A stretch of DNA of 64,000 bases. It comes from Caenorhabditis remanei (lineage: Eukaryota > Nematoda > Chromadorea > Rhabditida > Rhabditidae). The notes below the pieces were generated by a model. That model searched no databases. It was not told the origin of the DNA and worked only from the letters and a program-made list of their open reading frames with translations. Within the stretch, counting starts at the first letter, position 1. Each line of letters begins with the position of its first letter. The position numbers and the translations under genes are program-made. The stretch lies in contig NC_071329.1 in the NCBI RefSeq assembly GCF_010183535.1, positions 2,170,001 through 2,234,000 of the forward strand, given 5' to 3'. This document shows, piece after piece, positions 9,982 through 20,000 of the stretch.

Positions 9982-10712
9982 GGAAGAGATTTGGTGGAAT
10001 AGATTTATTTATAAAAATAGTGTTTTACGGGTCAGAAATTTAAAATTCGTGTTTTCATTTTCGGATATTGACGTGAATGACCTTATTAAGGCTTACCAAG
10101 TGTTCCTAACTGTATTTTTGCAAACCGGGCCAGCTCGGAAACGCAATATCCTAAAAAGTATACCAAAACGTAGATCTTCTACAATACCGTGCACAAAGAT
10201 ACAAAGTTCAGCCGTTTTCAGTTGAAATTGCCCAACTTTGAGAGTGTGTCATAGAAATTCTGATTGTTTCATCAAATTGATTTTCAATTAATTATACAGT
10301 TCAAAAATAGAGCTTCATTTTTGTAGTTGACAACGTTTTTGTACAACGTCACACTGGAAAGTTATAGCACGTCAAAACCACTGGCCATTCGTATATACAT
10401 ACTACCAGAGTCCTAATAGTTCGAAGGGTTATAACTCGCTAGGGACCACCCGTACAAGAAAGTGGTCAACTACAAAAATGGAGTTCTAGTCTTGGGCTGT
10501 TTGATCCCATAAAAAGTCATTTTATGGGACAGTTAGTTTTACTATGACACACTCTCAAAGTTGGCCTTTTTCAACTGAAAACAGCAAAATATGATATGCT
10601 TTTGGCCGGTACTGTAGTTCTTGGGCCGGACGACTGAATATGTAGATAGAAAGAACAATTTTATTATAATAAACATTATTACTATCAAAAAAAGAACAAA
10701 CAGGAAAATGAG
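9982..10712. other. Intergenic region with a hairpin repeat
   Basis: Mainly the palindromic element at about 10165-10625: outer arms TTTTCAGTTGAAATTG / CAACTGAAAACAG, inner arms around GTAGTTGACAAC / GTGGTCAACTACAAAAATG. No coding sequence is supported. Confidence 0.6.
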
Positions 10713-10973
10713 TCAGACTCCCAACACCTCCAACTTCAGCATCCATTTTTCCCCTTCGCTTCCATCTTCCACAAATCTTCTTTCCACAATCACTCGAATA
10801 ACTCTTCCTAGAACTGACGGGATTCTTATGCATCTGAAAATAAGAGTCAGGGTGGAATTCTCAATAGAGCACACTTACCGCCCTCCAAACTTTTTCTTCG
10901 CCTTGAACTTGCGAGCAGTCTTATTCACAATTTTCATAAGTTTTGAGGTGAATCGATTGCAAGTGAGTAGCAT
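10713..10973 (-). CDS. 71-aa basic protein, possible divergent member of the helix family
   Basis: Exons 10973-10879 and 10833-10713 (intron 45 bp, GTAAG...TTTTCAG) join in phase to 71 aa. The protein is strongly basic (KIVNKTARKFKAKKKFGGR), then CIRIPSVLGRVIRVIVERR and a short acidic end. The KKK...IRI...I spacing resembles the N-terminal module of the zinc-finger protein at 681-1332. The start is the first ATG after an in-frame stop, so a longer 5' exon cannot be excluded. A mariner remnant lies immediately upstream at 11084-11300. Confidence 0.45.
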
Positions 10974-11083
10974 GTCCCGATTGGTTTTTCAAACTTTGCC
11001 CAGAATTCAATAAGACTAACGAAATCTCGAGGTGGCATCAGAACGTCGATTGGTAGGTCAAAAATTTTACACTGGAGATTCGT

Positions 11084-11300
11084 ACAGGGTGGCGCAGAAT
11101 TACCCGCACAAGCTATAAGTGCTTTATCTGAAAAATTAAAAGTCAGAAAACCATGAGAATCAACAAAAAGTTTTTTCATGATCATAGCAACAATTATCAG
11201 CTAATTTTGTTCCATCCGACCTCCTCTCTTTTCGATGACAGCACGAAGACGTCTAGGGTAGGCATCGATGGTTGCACGCAGGTACTCTGGGGACCTAATT
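11084..11300 (-). mobile_element. 3' remnant of a Tc1/mariner element
   Basis: On the minus strand, about 29 codons (11297-11211) read PEYLRATIDAYPRRLRAVIE, then KRGGRMEQN and a stop, the characteristic C-terminus of Tc1/mariner transposases. About 100 bp further on comes GTGCGGGTAATTCTGCGCCA followed by CCCTGTA, which looks like the terminal repeat with its TA. The 5' part of the element is missing. Confidence 0.7.
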
Positions 11301-11326
11301 ACGTTAGGTAAAATTATAGTATAGAT

Positions 11327-13224
11327 TCAATTCTGAATATCCACTGATCTGTTCACCACCGCCGCCTTCGCAACCTTCTTCTTCTTCCTCATCCACAGAC
11401 CTGAAATGTATTATTTTCATTAATTTCCCATCCCCAGGGGTTTTTCCGTTCTCACAACAACACAATGTCTTCCTATAATTCTCGATAATAAACATAGTTG
11501 GTAGCGGATCGACAGCTGGATAGATAGCGATAGTGGCTGTGATAAAACTACTAATAAATCCCACTTCAATATTAAACATTGGGAATATGAATAGAATTAC
11601 GATAGGGGCGTACATGAGGACCACTGGAATTAGGGTCTGAAATTTATTATTATTTTTATAGAGTTTACTATTTGAGACCTGAGATGAGATACCTGCATAA
11701 CCAGCGCCTGAAACAATTGCTGTTGAATAGATTTCTTATAATACGAGGACATTTTCGACTTGACCAATGACTTGGTCAATTTCCAATAACACTTGATACC
11801 AAAGTAGATGACACAAAACAAGGAAGTGGAGATCATAAACCACATATTGCTCATTCCGAGGAACGCTGACCAATTAGGAGAGAGTTGGTGGGTGTTTGGA
11901 GTGTCGGTGGTGTAGAAAACGGCGACGACGTAGGAGATGTCTTCGATTCGGCTGTCGTAGCCGTGGAGTAGGGGGGATCTGAAAATTAGGTATGGTGGCC
12001 GAACATTTGCAGGTGGCCTAACTAACATGGAATGCACTTTCATTTAAATTTTTCAAATTTTTTTTTGTTGAAACCGGAAATCGGAAATGTGCGAAATTTC
12101 CAAAAAATCGGAAGTTTTCCGGCTGGAAAAGATTCCGAGAGAAGTCGAAAGTTTCGGAATTTCCAATTTTTGTTCCGCACATTCCTGGACCTACAGGGGC
12201 CTACAGTACCGGTCAAAAGGTTGCAAACTTCTTCCGTTTTCGGTTGAAATTGTCCAACTTTGAGAGTACGCCATGGTAATACCGATTGTACCATCTAGTA
12301 GATTTTTAATGACATATGCAGATCAAAAGTAGAGCTCTATTTTTGTAGTTGACAACTTTTTTGTACGGACACTCCCTGGAGAGTTATGGTCATTTCAAGA
12401 CAACAGCTCAAAAATCACACTAATTTGCTTTAAAATCGGTCGATTTGAGGGATAAATTACTTGGTGTATGTCTCTTGCTAGGGAGTGTCCGTACAAAAAA
12501 GTTGTCAACTACAAAAATGGAGATCTACCTTTGTACTGTATGGTTTATACATAATTTACTTTGTGGGGATAATCAGTGATACCGTAACACCGTCTCAAAG
12601 TTGGTTATTTTCAACTGAAAAAGGATCAATTGAATGTCTTACTGTAGGGTACTGTATATTTCAATTTTCCTATGATCTCATTATGCTATGGTTCAACTTT
12701 CCCGTGGCCTAACATTCCCACCTCATCAACATATCCGTCTCGCCACTCGACCGAAACATCACCATCACCACCATCGACCACCAGACACAATAAACCACCG
12801 GTATCCAAAATAAGACTGTCATTTTCCTCCCTTCCAGATACTTCTTCCGAAACACGCAATCCACCGCACTATACCTATATATAAAATGAACTCCAAACAG
12901 TGCGATCGATAATCCAAAACTGCCACAATACATCATGATTAGATAGAATCCTTGGTTCCTTCCAAAGTAAGAATGCTTGAAGTTTCGGAATACGATAAAT
13001 GCGGGCCCGTGTGAGAATACATTTGGTTCGACGATAGCGTCCAGGATAGAGTAGGCAATTTCGAAAATAGAAATGTAAAACATCAAGTATTTATATGCTC
13101 CGAGGTGTTTGGGGGATCGAAAAACGATTAAAATGATGAGAATGGAGTTGAGAAGGACTGCTAAAAAGGCCCCACCCCATTGGATGGTTCGAAGGAAGGA
13201 CTTCCAGAATTCAAAGGTCAGCAT
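11327..13224 (-). CDS. Seven-transmembrane chemoreceptor, Str superfamily (str/srj-like)
   Basis: Exons 13224-12722, 11978-11693, 11636-11456 and 11400-11327 join in phase to 347 aa, the normal length for this nematode family. Family hallmarks: an N-terminal helix ending LIVFRSPKHLGAYKYLM, then FEIAYSILDAIVEPNVFSHG in helix 2, Trp-rich helix 4, and the C-terminal YPAVDPLPTMFIIENYRKTL after helix 7. The last exon adds a Lys-rich cytoplasmic tail (LWMRKKKKVAKAAVV). Such receptors act in the sensory neuron membrane, coupling to G proteins; the ligand cannot be predicted. Intron 1 (743 bp) carries a hairpin repeat at about 12203-12665. No disabling change was seen. Confidence 0.85.
12203..12665. 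repeat. Hairpin repeat inside the chemoreceptor intron
   Basis: Outer arms TTTTCGGTTGAAATTGTCCA and TTGGTTATTTTCAACTGAAA surround the inner arms TTTTTGTAGTTGACAACTTT and AAAGTTGTCAACTACAAAAA. The same layout is at 10165-10625 and 20606-21065. Confidence 0.8.
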
Positions 13225-14096
13225 TGATATATACTTCCTTATTGAGGATACAAAGGAATAGAGTGTGTAGGAGAAATTCTTGAAAATAATGATTTGTTAT
13301 TCAAAATGGAGAGTGTCTTCTGGGAGTATAATAACATTTGTGTCTGAAAATATAATAAGGAACGTAATACAGCTTCTGAGAACGCATCATGTGTAGATTT
13401 ACCAGTAATGTAAATTCACGATACTTTGGATGTATATTTACGAGGTGTTCTGCATTGATTTACGACGATTTTAGTTTCTCCAACCGCTGTATGGATTTAC
13501 AGATCGTTCTATGTGTAGATTTACGAGCTTTTAGGTATGTGGATTTACGAGTGTAGATTTACAAAGTTTTTGTACAAATTTTCGAGATTTTAAATGCGGA
13601 TTTACGAGTTTTTCTCAAATGTAGGTTTACTCTGCTGCGAACTAAATATCATACTTGCAAACCGGGTCGGCTTGTAACTCGCTTCAAACGCAATATTATT
13701 AGCTGAAAAATATACCAAAATGTAGATCTCAGCGAGTTCTATGTCCGTGACCAGATGGCTATTCGTTAATGTGCCGCGGGCCTGGAAAAAGTGCCAAAAA
13801 AAACGCGAAAATGACCAAAAAAGCCGTTCTAGCCCGACCCGCGGCACATTAACGAATAGCCATCCAGCCCGTAATAGATCAGTGGCATAGAACTCGTCGA
13901 GATCTACATTTTGATATATTTTTCAGCTCATAATATTGAGTTTGAAGCGAGTTACAAGCCGGCCCGGGTCGGCCCGTCTCGGCCCGGTTTGCAAGTATGC
14001 TAAATATAGTGGAGCGCGGTTGCACCTTCCCCTATCCCCTAAGCCTAATCCAACAAAGACAATTAGAGAATCAATTAGTTTATTATGACTAACTAT
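13225..14096. other. Intergenic region with two repeat types
   Basis: A degenerate repeat with GTAGATTTACGAG (about eight copies, 13390-13625) is followed by the hairpin listed at 13653-13999. The chemoreceptor promoter should lie at 13225-13390. No gene is supported. Confidence 0.55.
13653..13999. repeat. Hairpin repeat with GCGAGTTAC / GTAACTCGC arms
   Basis: Palindrome of about 345 bp with outer TACTTGCAAACCGGG / CCGGTTTGCAAGTA, then TGTAACTCGCTTCAAA, AAATGTAGATCT and GGCTATTCGTTAATGTGCCG, mirrored on the other side. Related copies: 17737-18086, 23851-24177, 25484-26300 and 32859-33065. Partial copies: about 19062-19190, 49440-49560 and 60185-60372. Confidence 0.85.
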
Positions 14097-14471
14097 TTAA
14101 TTATCATCAGAATCCTCCCAATCCTCGAATCCATCATACTCCTCGATATCCTTCAGCCATTCGTCGCTAAACTCATCATATCCCTCCGGCCTCGGGGAAT
14201 CCTCAGTGTCTTCTGAATCCCCCGACGTCTTCTGCTTCTTCGCTCCAACCAATTCTTCCTCTGCAGACGGTGGTCGTTTATTGGATTCCTCCTCTTCAAT
14301 CTCCTCAAGTCTCTCCCATAAATCCGTGTGGAATGCTCTGTTGACAGCGATGAGTCTCCATGGGCGTTCTTCTTTCTTCATAAACTTTGAATGCTTGCAT
14401 TTGGCCATTTCGATGAGATTCGGGAGGTCGGTGAGCCCGTTTCCAGTGAGCATTGGGGCATTGGAAGACAT
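14097..14471 (-). CDS. Two-module small protein: 'LW-x-RL' helix plus acidic EWLKDIEEYDGF tail
   Basis: Single exon, 124 aa. The start at 14471 is 6 bases after a CTTTTCAG acceptor, so the longer in-frame extension is rejected. Residues 15-60: LPNLIEMAKCKHSKFM, then PWRLIAVNRAFHTDLWERLE. A Glu-rich hinge, a basic GAKKQKTSG patch and an acidic tail (DEWLKDIEEYDGFEDWEDSD) follow. The tail recurs in the divergent neighbour at 14932 and in 16241-16747. Inference: a small nuclear adaptor-like protein. No characterised family is recognised. Confidence 0.7.
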   Translation of the reverse strand: MSSNAPMLTGNGLTDLPNLIEMAKCKHSKFMKKEERPWRLIAVNRAFHTDLWERLEEIEEEESNKRPPSAEEELVGAKKQKTSGDSEDTEDSPRPEGYDEFSDEWLKDIEEYDGFEDWEDSDDN

Positions 14472-14558
14472 GGGACACTGAAAAGAAGGGATGCTGTTGG
14501 GGTGATGAGGTAATGGTAATAGGGAGGTTGGGAGAAGGATCAAATGGAAAATAGTGTG

Positions 14559-14702
14559 ACCCAGATAGCAGTGTGAGTTGGGTCGACAGTCCTGAATATG
14601 TGATGATAATTATTTAATTATCTTTCCCACTGCGTCGGGTAGTTGGGTGATGAGTGACAGGGAATAACAATTGGGAGGACCCAGAGAGCAGTGTGAGTTG
14701 GG
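14559..14702. promoter_or_regulatory. 120-bp-spaced direct repeat in a divergent promoter
   Basis: The phrase ACCCAGATAGCAGTGTGAGT at 14559 recurs at 14679 as ACCCAGAGAGCAGTGTGAGT. Each copy is followed by a CTGAATATGTGA / CTTAAATATGTGA block. The repeats sit between the divergent genes at 14471 (-) and 14932 (+). Confidence 0.6.
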
Positions 14703-14708
14703 GAAGAC

Positions 14709-14778
14709 CCTGGGAAGAAAGTCTTAAATATGTGAAGATGCGTCCGCCATCTGTCCACCATCCACCTGGTATATAAGG
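14709..14778 (+). promoter_or_regulatory. CTGGGAAGAAAG motif and TATA box upstream of the 14932 gene
   Basis: CCTGGGAAGAAAG at about 14709-14721 repeats the motif found in both promoters of the inverted gene pair (about 9010-9035 and 9440-9465). TATATAAGG at 14770-14778 is a good TATA box, placing a transcription start near 14800. Confidence 0.5.
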
Positions 14779-14931
14779 ACCTGATTCCCCCATCTACAAC
14801 TCATTCATTCCTTCTCACATCCCTCCTCTCCCACTTGCCCAGTTACCCAATTCTTATATTTTCCCATTTTTATATTTTGTGAACGACTTCTTTATTTATT
14901 ATCTCTGTTATAACATTTTTCAGCTATAACT

Positions 14932-15285
14932 ATGTCTTCTTCAACCTACCAAGTGAGCCGTTCCCACAAGCGCCCCATCTCCACCACTGAAGACGCCCCG
15001 CCCACCAAGAAGACCAAGACATCTACAGTACCCCACGCTACTCCAGAAGTCGTACCACGTCAATCCAAGAAACGTAGCTTCACCCAAATGCAAACGGCAT
15101 CTCGGGAATTCGAGGAGACTGATGAGATGATCGTCAAGAAATCGGAAGTCAAGGAGCCAATGGATGAGTTTGACGAGTGGATTCAGGATATTGAAGATTA
15201 TGATGGATTCGAGTGCCCGGATGACGATGAGGATGAAGATGTTGAGGAGGTTTTGGAAAATATGCAAAGTGTGTCTTTGTTTTAA
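14932..15285 (+). CDS. Small nuclear-type protein with acidic EWIQDIEDYDGF tail
   Basis: Single coding exon, 117 aa. The start at 14932 is 9 bases after a TTTTTCAG acceptor. The N-terminal half is basic with PPTKKTKTS and RQSKKRSF (NLS-like). The C-terminal half is acidic and includes FDEWIQDIEDYDGFECPDDD, the tail module of the neighbour at 14097. The helical LW-x-RL module is absent. An AATAAA lies at 15316-15321. Divergent pairing with the 14471 gene suggests shared regulation. Function unknown. Confidence 0.7.
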   Translation: MSSSTYQVSRSHKRPISTTEDAPPTKKTKTSTVPHATPEVVPRQSKKRSFTQMQTASREFEETDEMIVKKSEVKEPMDEFDEWIQDIEDYDGFECPDDDEDEDVEEVLENMQSVSLF

Positions 15286-16240
15286 TTAATAACTTTTCTA
15301 TAATAACCTTTTGATAATAAACTTTTTCTTTTTTTTCCAAACTGTCTTATTACATAAGTTTTCAGGAAAGCTTCGTATGACAAAGAAGTCAACTACAAAA
15401 ACAAAGAGCTAGGTTTTATCTGCACAAATATTTAAAACTTGATATAATTGTGCAAAACGGAACCACGTGGCAAGCTCTCGAAGTTGACTGATGGGTCTTT
15501 GCCTGAAATTGTAATTAAATCAATTTGAGGGTGAAGCAAGTAGATAATTGATGCAATATTAATAATTAGTGGGGTACTGTAGTTTTTGTGGTTGGGTTTA
15601 TGTCTAGCCTAAAATTTCAAGTACATCAGACTACGTTTAATGACAGAACTTTAGAAAATTCAAATTTTTCAAAAAAAAAAATTGAAAACTTTTAAATGTT
15701 AAGATACCGTCACACCATCCCATTTTATTCTAAAATTCTGAATCTTTGATATGTTGTAGATCACATCTAGATCTCCATTTTTGTAGTTGACAACTTTTTT
15801 GTGTGGGCGGTCCCTAGCGGGTTATAGCACTCCAAACCACTATGACTCTGTTAGTTCCCACGAGAGGGTCAGCGGCTTTGACGTGCTGTAACTTTCCAGG
15901 GACCGCCCGTACAAAAAAGTTGTAAACTACAAAAATGGAGATCTAAATTTGATCTACACAATAAGTACAAATTTTGATTAATTTGGTTATTACGAAAGTC
16001 GTGACGGGCTCTCAAAGTTGATAAAAATCTGAAAAGTGGAAATTTTCAGTTTCACAAAAATTCTCTATATCAGAACTCATCATGACATATTCTATACCAT
16101 TGGAAAGTTAAAAATCCGAAAATTTCAAATTTCAAGCGAATTTTAGTATTTAAGAATTGGAATCGATTTTAGGACAAAAAACTGATTTTGAAAAAGAAAA
16201 AAATTGGTTTATTGTTGTAATGATAATTATGACACATGAT
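15286..16240. other. Intergenic region with hairpin repeat
   Basis: Contains a GTAGTTGACAAC hairpin (about 15715-16020; inner arms around TTTTGTGTGGGCGGTCCCTA and TAGGGACCGCCC-type complement). Otherwise AT-rich with no supported gene. Confidence 0.6.
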
Positions 16241-16747
16241 TCACTTATAAAATTTAAAAATAGCAACAAGATCCTGATATCCTTCGTATTCCTCGATTTC
16301 CTTATCTTGGTTGTCTCTCATCCACTCCTCAAATCGAGCAATTAGGTCACAGTTACCATTTCTTGGTTGATCGTCGGCTTCTGAATACTCTGAATCCTCG
16401 AATCCATCATACTCCTCGATATCCTTCAGCCACTCGTCACTAAACTCATTCGATCCCTCCGGCCTTGGGGGATCCTCAATGTCTTCTGAATCCCCCGACG
16501 TCTTCTGTTTCTTCGCTCCTACCAATTCTTCTTCTGCAGACGATGGTCGTTTATTGGATTACTCCTCTTCAATCTCCTCAAGTCTCTCCCATAAATCCAC
16601 GTGGAATGCTCTGTTGGTGGCGACGAGTCTCCATGGGTAATCCTCTTGCTCAATGAGCTTGAAATGTTTGGTTCTAGACATCAGGATCAGACTCCGGATG
16701 TCAGATACGCTAGAGAGTGATGACGGGGTGGCTGGTGGGAAAGACAT
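16241..16747 (-). pseudogene. Two-module family gene broken by one nonsense codon
   Basis: From ATG at 16747 the frame reads the family module (IRSLILMSRTKHFKLI ... PWRLVATNRAFHVDLWERLE) and an EEIEEE hinge, then meets TAA at 16561-16559. The neighbouring paralogue has GAA at the same position in an otherwise matching context, so one G-to-T change explains the stop. After the stop the same frame continues for 105 codons: SNKRPSS, GAKKQKTSG, EWLKDIEEYDGFEDSE, then a second acidic copy (EEWMRDNQDKEIEEYEGYQD). It is probably a young pseudogene or a segregating null allele; a 62-aa truncated product is possible. Confidence 0.7.
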
Positions 16748-17021
16748 GTCGCTGAAAATATAAGAAATATAAGAATTAGAATTAGAAAAAAGGAAAAATA
16801 TGAAACAAAGGAAAAAAGGTTAAAATAAGAATTGGGTCGTTTAGGAAGGATGACAAACGAGGTGTGAATGAGGAATCAGGTCATTTTATACGTTGTGTAA
16901 CCGCGCTCCACATGTAGGAAGACGTTGTGTTGTTGTGAGAAACTAAAAAAAAAACAAAAAGATGAAAATAAGACATTTTATTCATGTATGAAGAAGAAGT
17001 TCAGATAAAGAAGACACTTAT
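16748..17021. other. Spacer upstream of the broken family gene and downstream of calpain
   Basis: AT-rich; should contain the promoter of the 16747 gene and the 3' UTR of the calpain gene. No further feature was seen. Confidence 0.45.
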
Positions 17022-20000
17022 TCAGAACTGACTTTGTTTCCAATATTCTATTACTCTTTTTTTGTTAGTCTCCTTATCATTCTTGATCTTCTCTTCCTGA
17101 GTCTGAAATATTGATAAATACTCTTCCCAACACTCGATCAATAACTAACCCGAACGCAATACAAACAACTCAACCGCGACTCGTTTTCCAAACTCATCGA
17201 AAATGACCACATGACGCCGAGGATATATAGGCGTTTTGGACGAATTTTCAAGTATTTAGCTGGCATTAACGTTTTGTCTCTAGCCAAACAATTATCTATA
17301 TTCATTCTGATAGTTATAATGGCTTTGAAATCTGGCTTAGCGATGAGACTGAAAAAATAAAATGCTCCCCAGGAGTCCGGGCACGAATAGCTTACCTCAT
17401 ATTGATCGATTCCTTGGTGTGATTCTTCGCAATCAAAATCAGCAAGTTCCCTTTCGAATACTCTTGAAGAAATAAGCCGTTTCGAAGTTCTATAGGAGGT
17501 CGAGCCCCGTCGGTGATCATCCTCTGAAATGAGCGATCGGAAGCTTCATCGTTTTCAAATGTTAGATATTCGTAGGAGATGTTATTCATTGGAGTTGGGC
17601 TGAAACACGTTTTTTCTTGAGTCACCAATTGTGAGGTTGACCACCTCTACCATAGTTGCCTGGAATCCGGATTCCGTAATTCCGGATTCCGTAAAATGAA
17701 CAATTTCATTCTGGTTCCGGATTCCCATACTTGTCAACCGGGCCGAAACGGGCCGACACGGGCCGGCGCGTAACTTGCTTCAAAATGAATATTATGAGCT
17801 GAAAAATATAGCAAAATGTAGATCTCAGCGAGTTCTATGTCTGTGACCTACTACGGGCCGGATGGCTATTCGTTAATATGTCGCGGGCTGTGCTAGAATG
17901 GCTTTTTTGGTCATTTTCGCGTTTTTTGGCAATTTTTGCCGGCCCGCGGCACATTAACGAATAGCCATCCGGCCCGTAGTAGGTCACAGGCATAGAACTC
18001 GTCGAGATCTACATTTTGGTATATTTTTAAGCTCATAATATTGAGTTTGACGCGAGTTACGCCCCGGCCCGGTTGACAGGTATGCGGATTCCGGATTCCG
18101 GTTTTTTGAGTTTCCTTTTTCCGAAATCCAGAAGTTGAAATTGAAAAATTTTTTGAGTTTAAAAGACAGCTATAGTACTTCTTTTTCGGTTTTGATTCTC
18201 AAAAGTAGTTTTAAACTTTATTTATCATCAAAAACACTCGAAAAAATGGACTTGGCCTTGCAAATTTATAGAAAAATTCCGAATTCTGGAAACCGAAATT
18301 TCAGAATTCCGAGTTTTTTCGTCATTCCGGATTCCGTATTCCGGAAAATGTAAAATGTCATTCCGTACAACTATGACCCCTACCGTAACCCTAATGCTCG
18401 CGGTTATCAATAGAGCGCGTACCGACTAAAAGCTGGGCAAAAGCTATGTTAAAACCAGACTTGTCAAAAATCGGGCCGGCCCGGATTCAAAAATGTGTAC
18501 TCATTTTGTAACACAATTTTCTGAAATTTCTCGAAAATTTAGACTAAAAATGATTAAATTATCAAACATATTTACCTTTTTATTGAATTTTAAATTTTTA
18601 TTCGATATTTTCGATTTCGGCCCGGCCCGGCCCGTGACAAGTCTGGTTCAAACCATTTCATCTAGATTTTTGACGATCCAAATTTGTAGTAGTTTTATTT
18701 CGGGCAGTTTTAATTAGGGGACACCCATAATTATGCCCCATTCCACTTCAATACACAAACCTGCGAAGAATCAATTCATAATCAAACACGCATGTATCGA
18801 ATAAGTTATTGAACACAATGAGATACTCGCCAGTCTCTAAATAAAACGGATCGCTTTCCTCAATTTCCTGCCCCTGAAAGAAAGTTATAGCTTAACGTCC
18901 TGGAGCAGACAGGCGCAACTTACTTGTTTTTCAAAGAAAGTCATCACGACACTATGAGAGAAAACAATGGATTCGGGTATATTATTCTTGTTGATTGTAT
19001 GAATGTTGATTAAGCCGATACCCTGTATTAAACAGAAAGATTATGAAGATATTGGCATACTTGCAAACCGGGCCGACACGGACCGGCGCGTATATCAATA
19101 TTGTGGGATGAAAAATATATCAAAGAGGAGATCTCAGCGAGATCTATCTCCTTGACCTACTACAGGCCGGATGGCGGATCGTTAAAGGAGGACTGTAGTC
19201 ATATTTTTTAAATTTCAGATTCTGATACTTTAGAAAATTCTGAGCAACTTTCATCATTGGAGCATTCCTAAATTCCCGTTTCTCGGCTCAAAATGAGCCT
19301 AGGTGGAAGAGTTTTCCCACGCGAATTTTTCTCCATCGTGTAGTCCCCCCGGACAAAATAATTTCTCAATTTCTCGTTTTCTCGATTTCTTCAATAAAAT
19401 GCCGTTTTTTTTCAATTTATATCGTAAAATCTTGTTGAAAAAGCGAGGAAACGAGGAATTGAGAAATTATTTTGAAAACTCTTTTACGACGGCTTATTTT
19501 GAGTCTGGAAAACGGAAATTTAGAGCGTTTAGAGCGATTTTTTAGCACATGATCCAATGATGAAAGTTGCTCAGAATTTTCTGAAGTATTAAAATTTGAA
19601 ATCAAAAAAAATATGACTCCAGTCCTTCTTTAAGAAGTTATTAAGGAAACTAGAAAACTTACGATATACTTTGTGTCCTCACTCCCATAATCAACAATCA
19701 ATTTGACAGTCATCCTGATTCGCTCTTTGATACGAATACGAATCGCTCTGGGGAGTAGTATTGAAACAAATCGCTTGCCTGTTATTCCTTACCTTTCCTG
19801 TTTTCGATCCTTCCATCGACACCTGCCAGTTCTCAACTCATTCCAACCTTCTCGAAACTTGCAAACTGTTAGGCCGTTGAACCATTCACATACGTCATCT
19901 ATCTCCATCCAGAAAAATCGCCTATTGACTTTTTTCATTCTGGACTCATTCCACGTTTTTGTCACTTCTTCGTTGTAAGCAGGTAACTCCGACCATTTTC

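Noticed and set aside
10934..11185. 83-codon open frame on the minus strand
   Set aside because: Its first half is the 3' UTR and terminal repeat of the mariner remnant; the second half overlaps the 71-aa gene in another frame.
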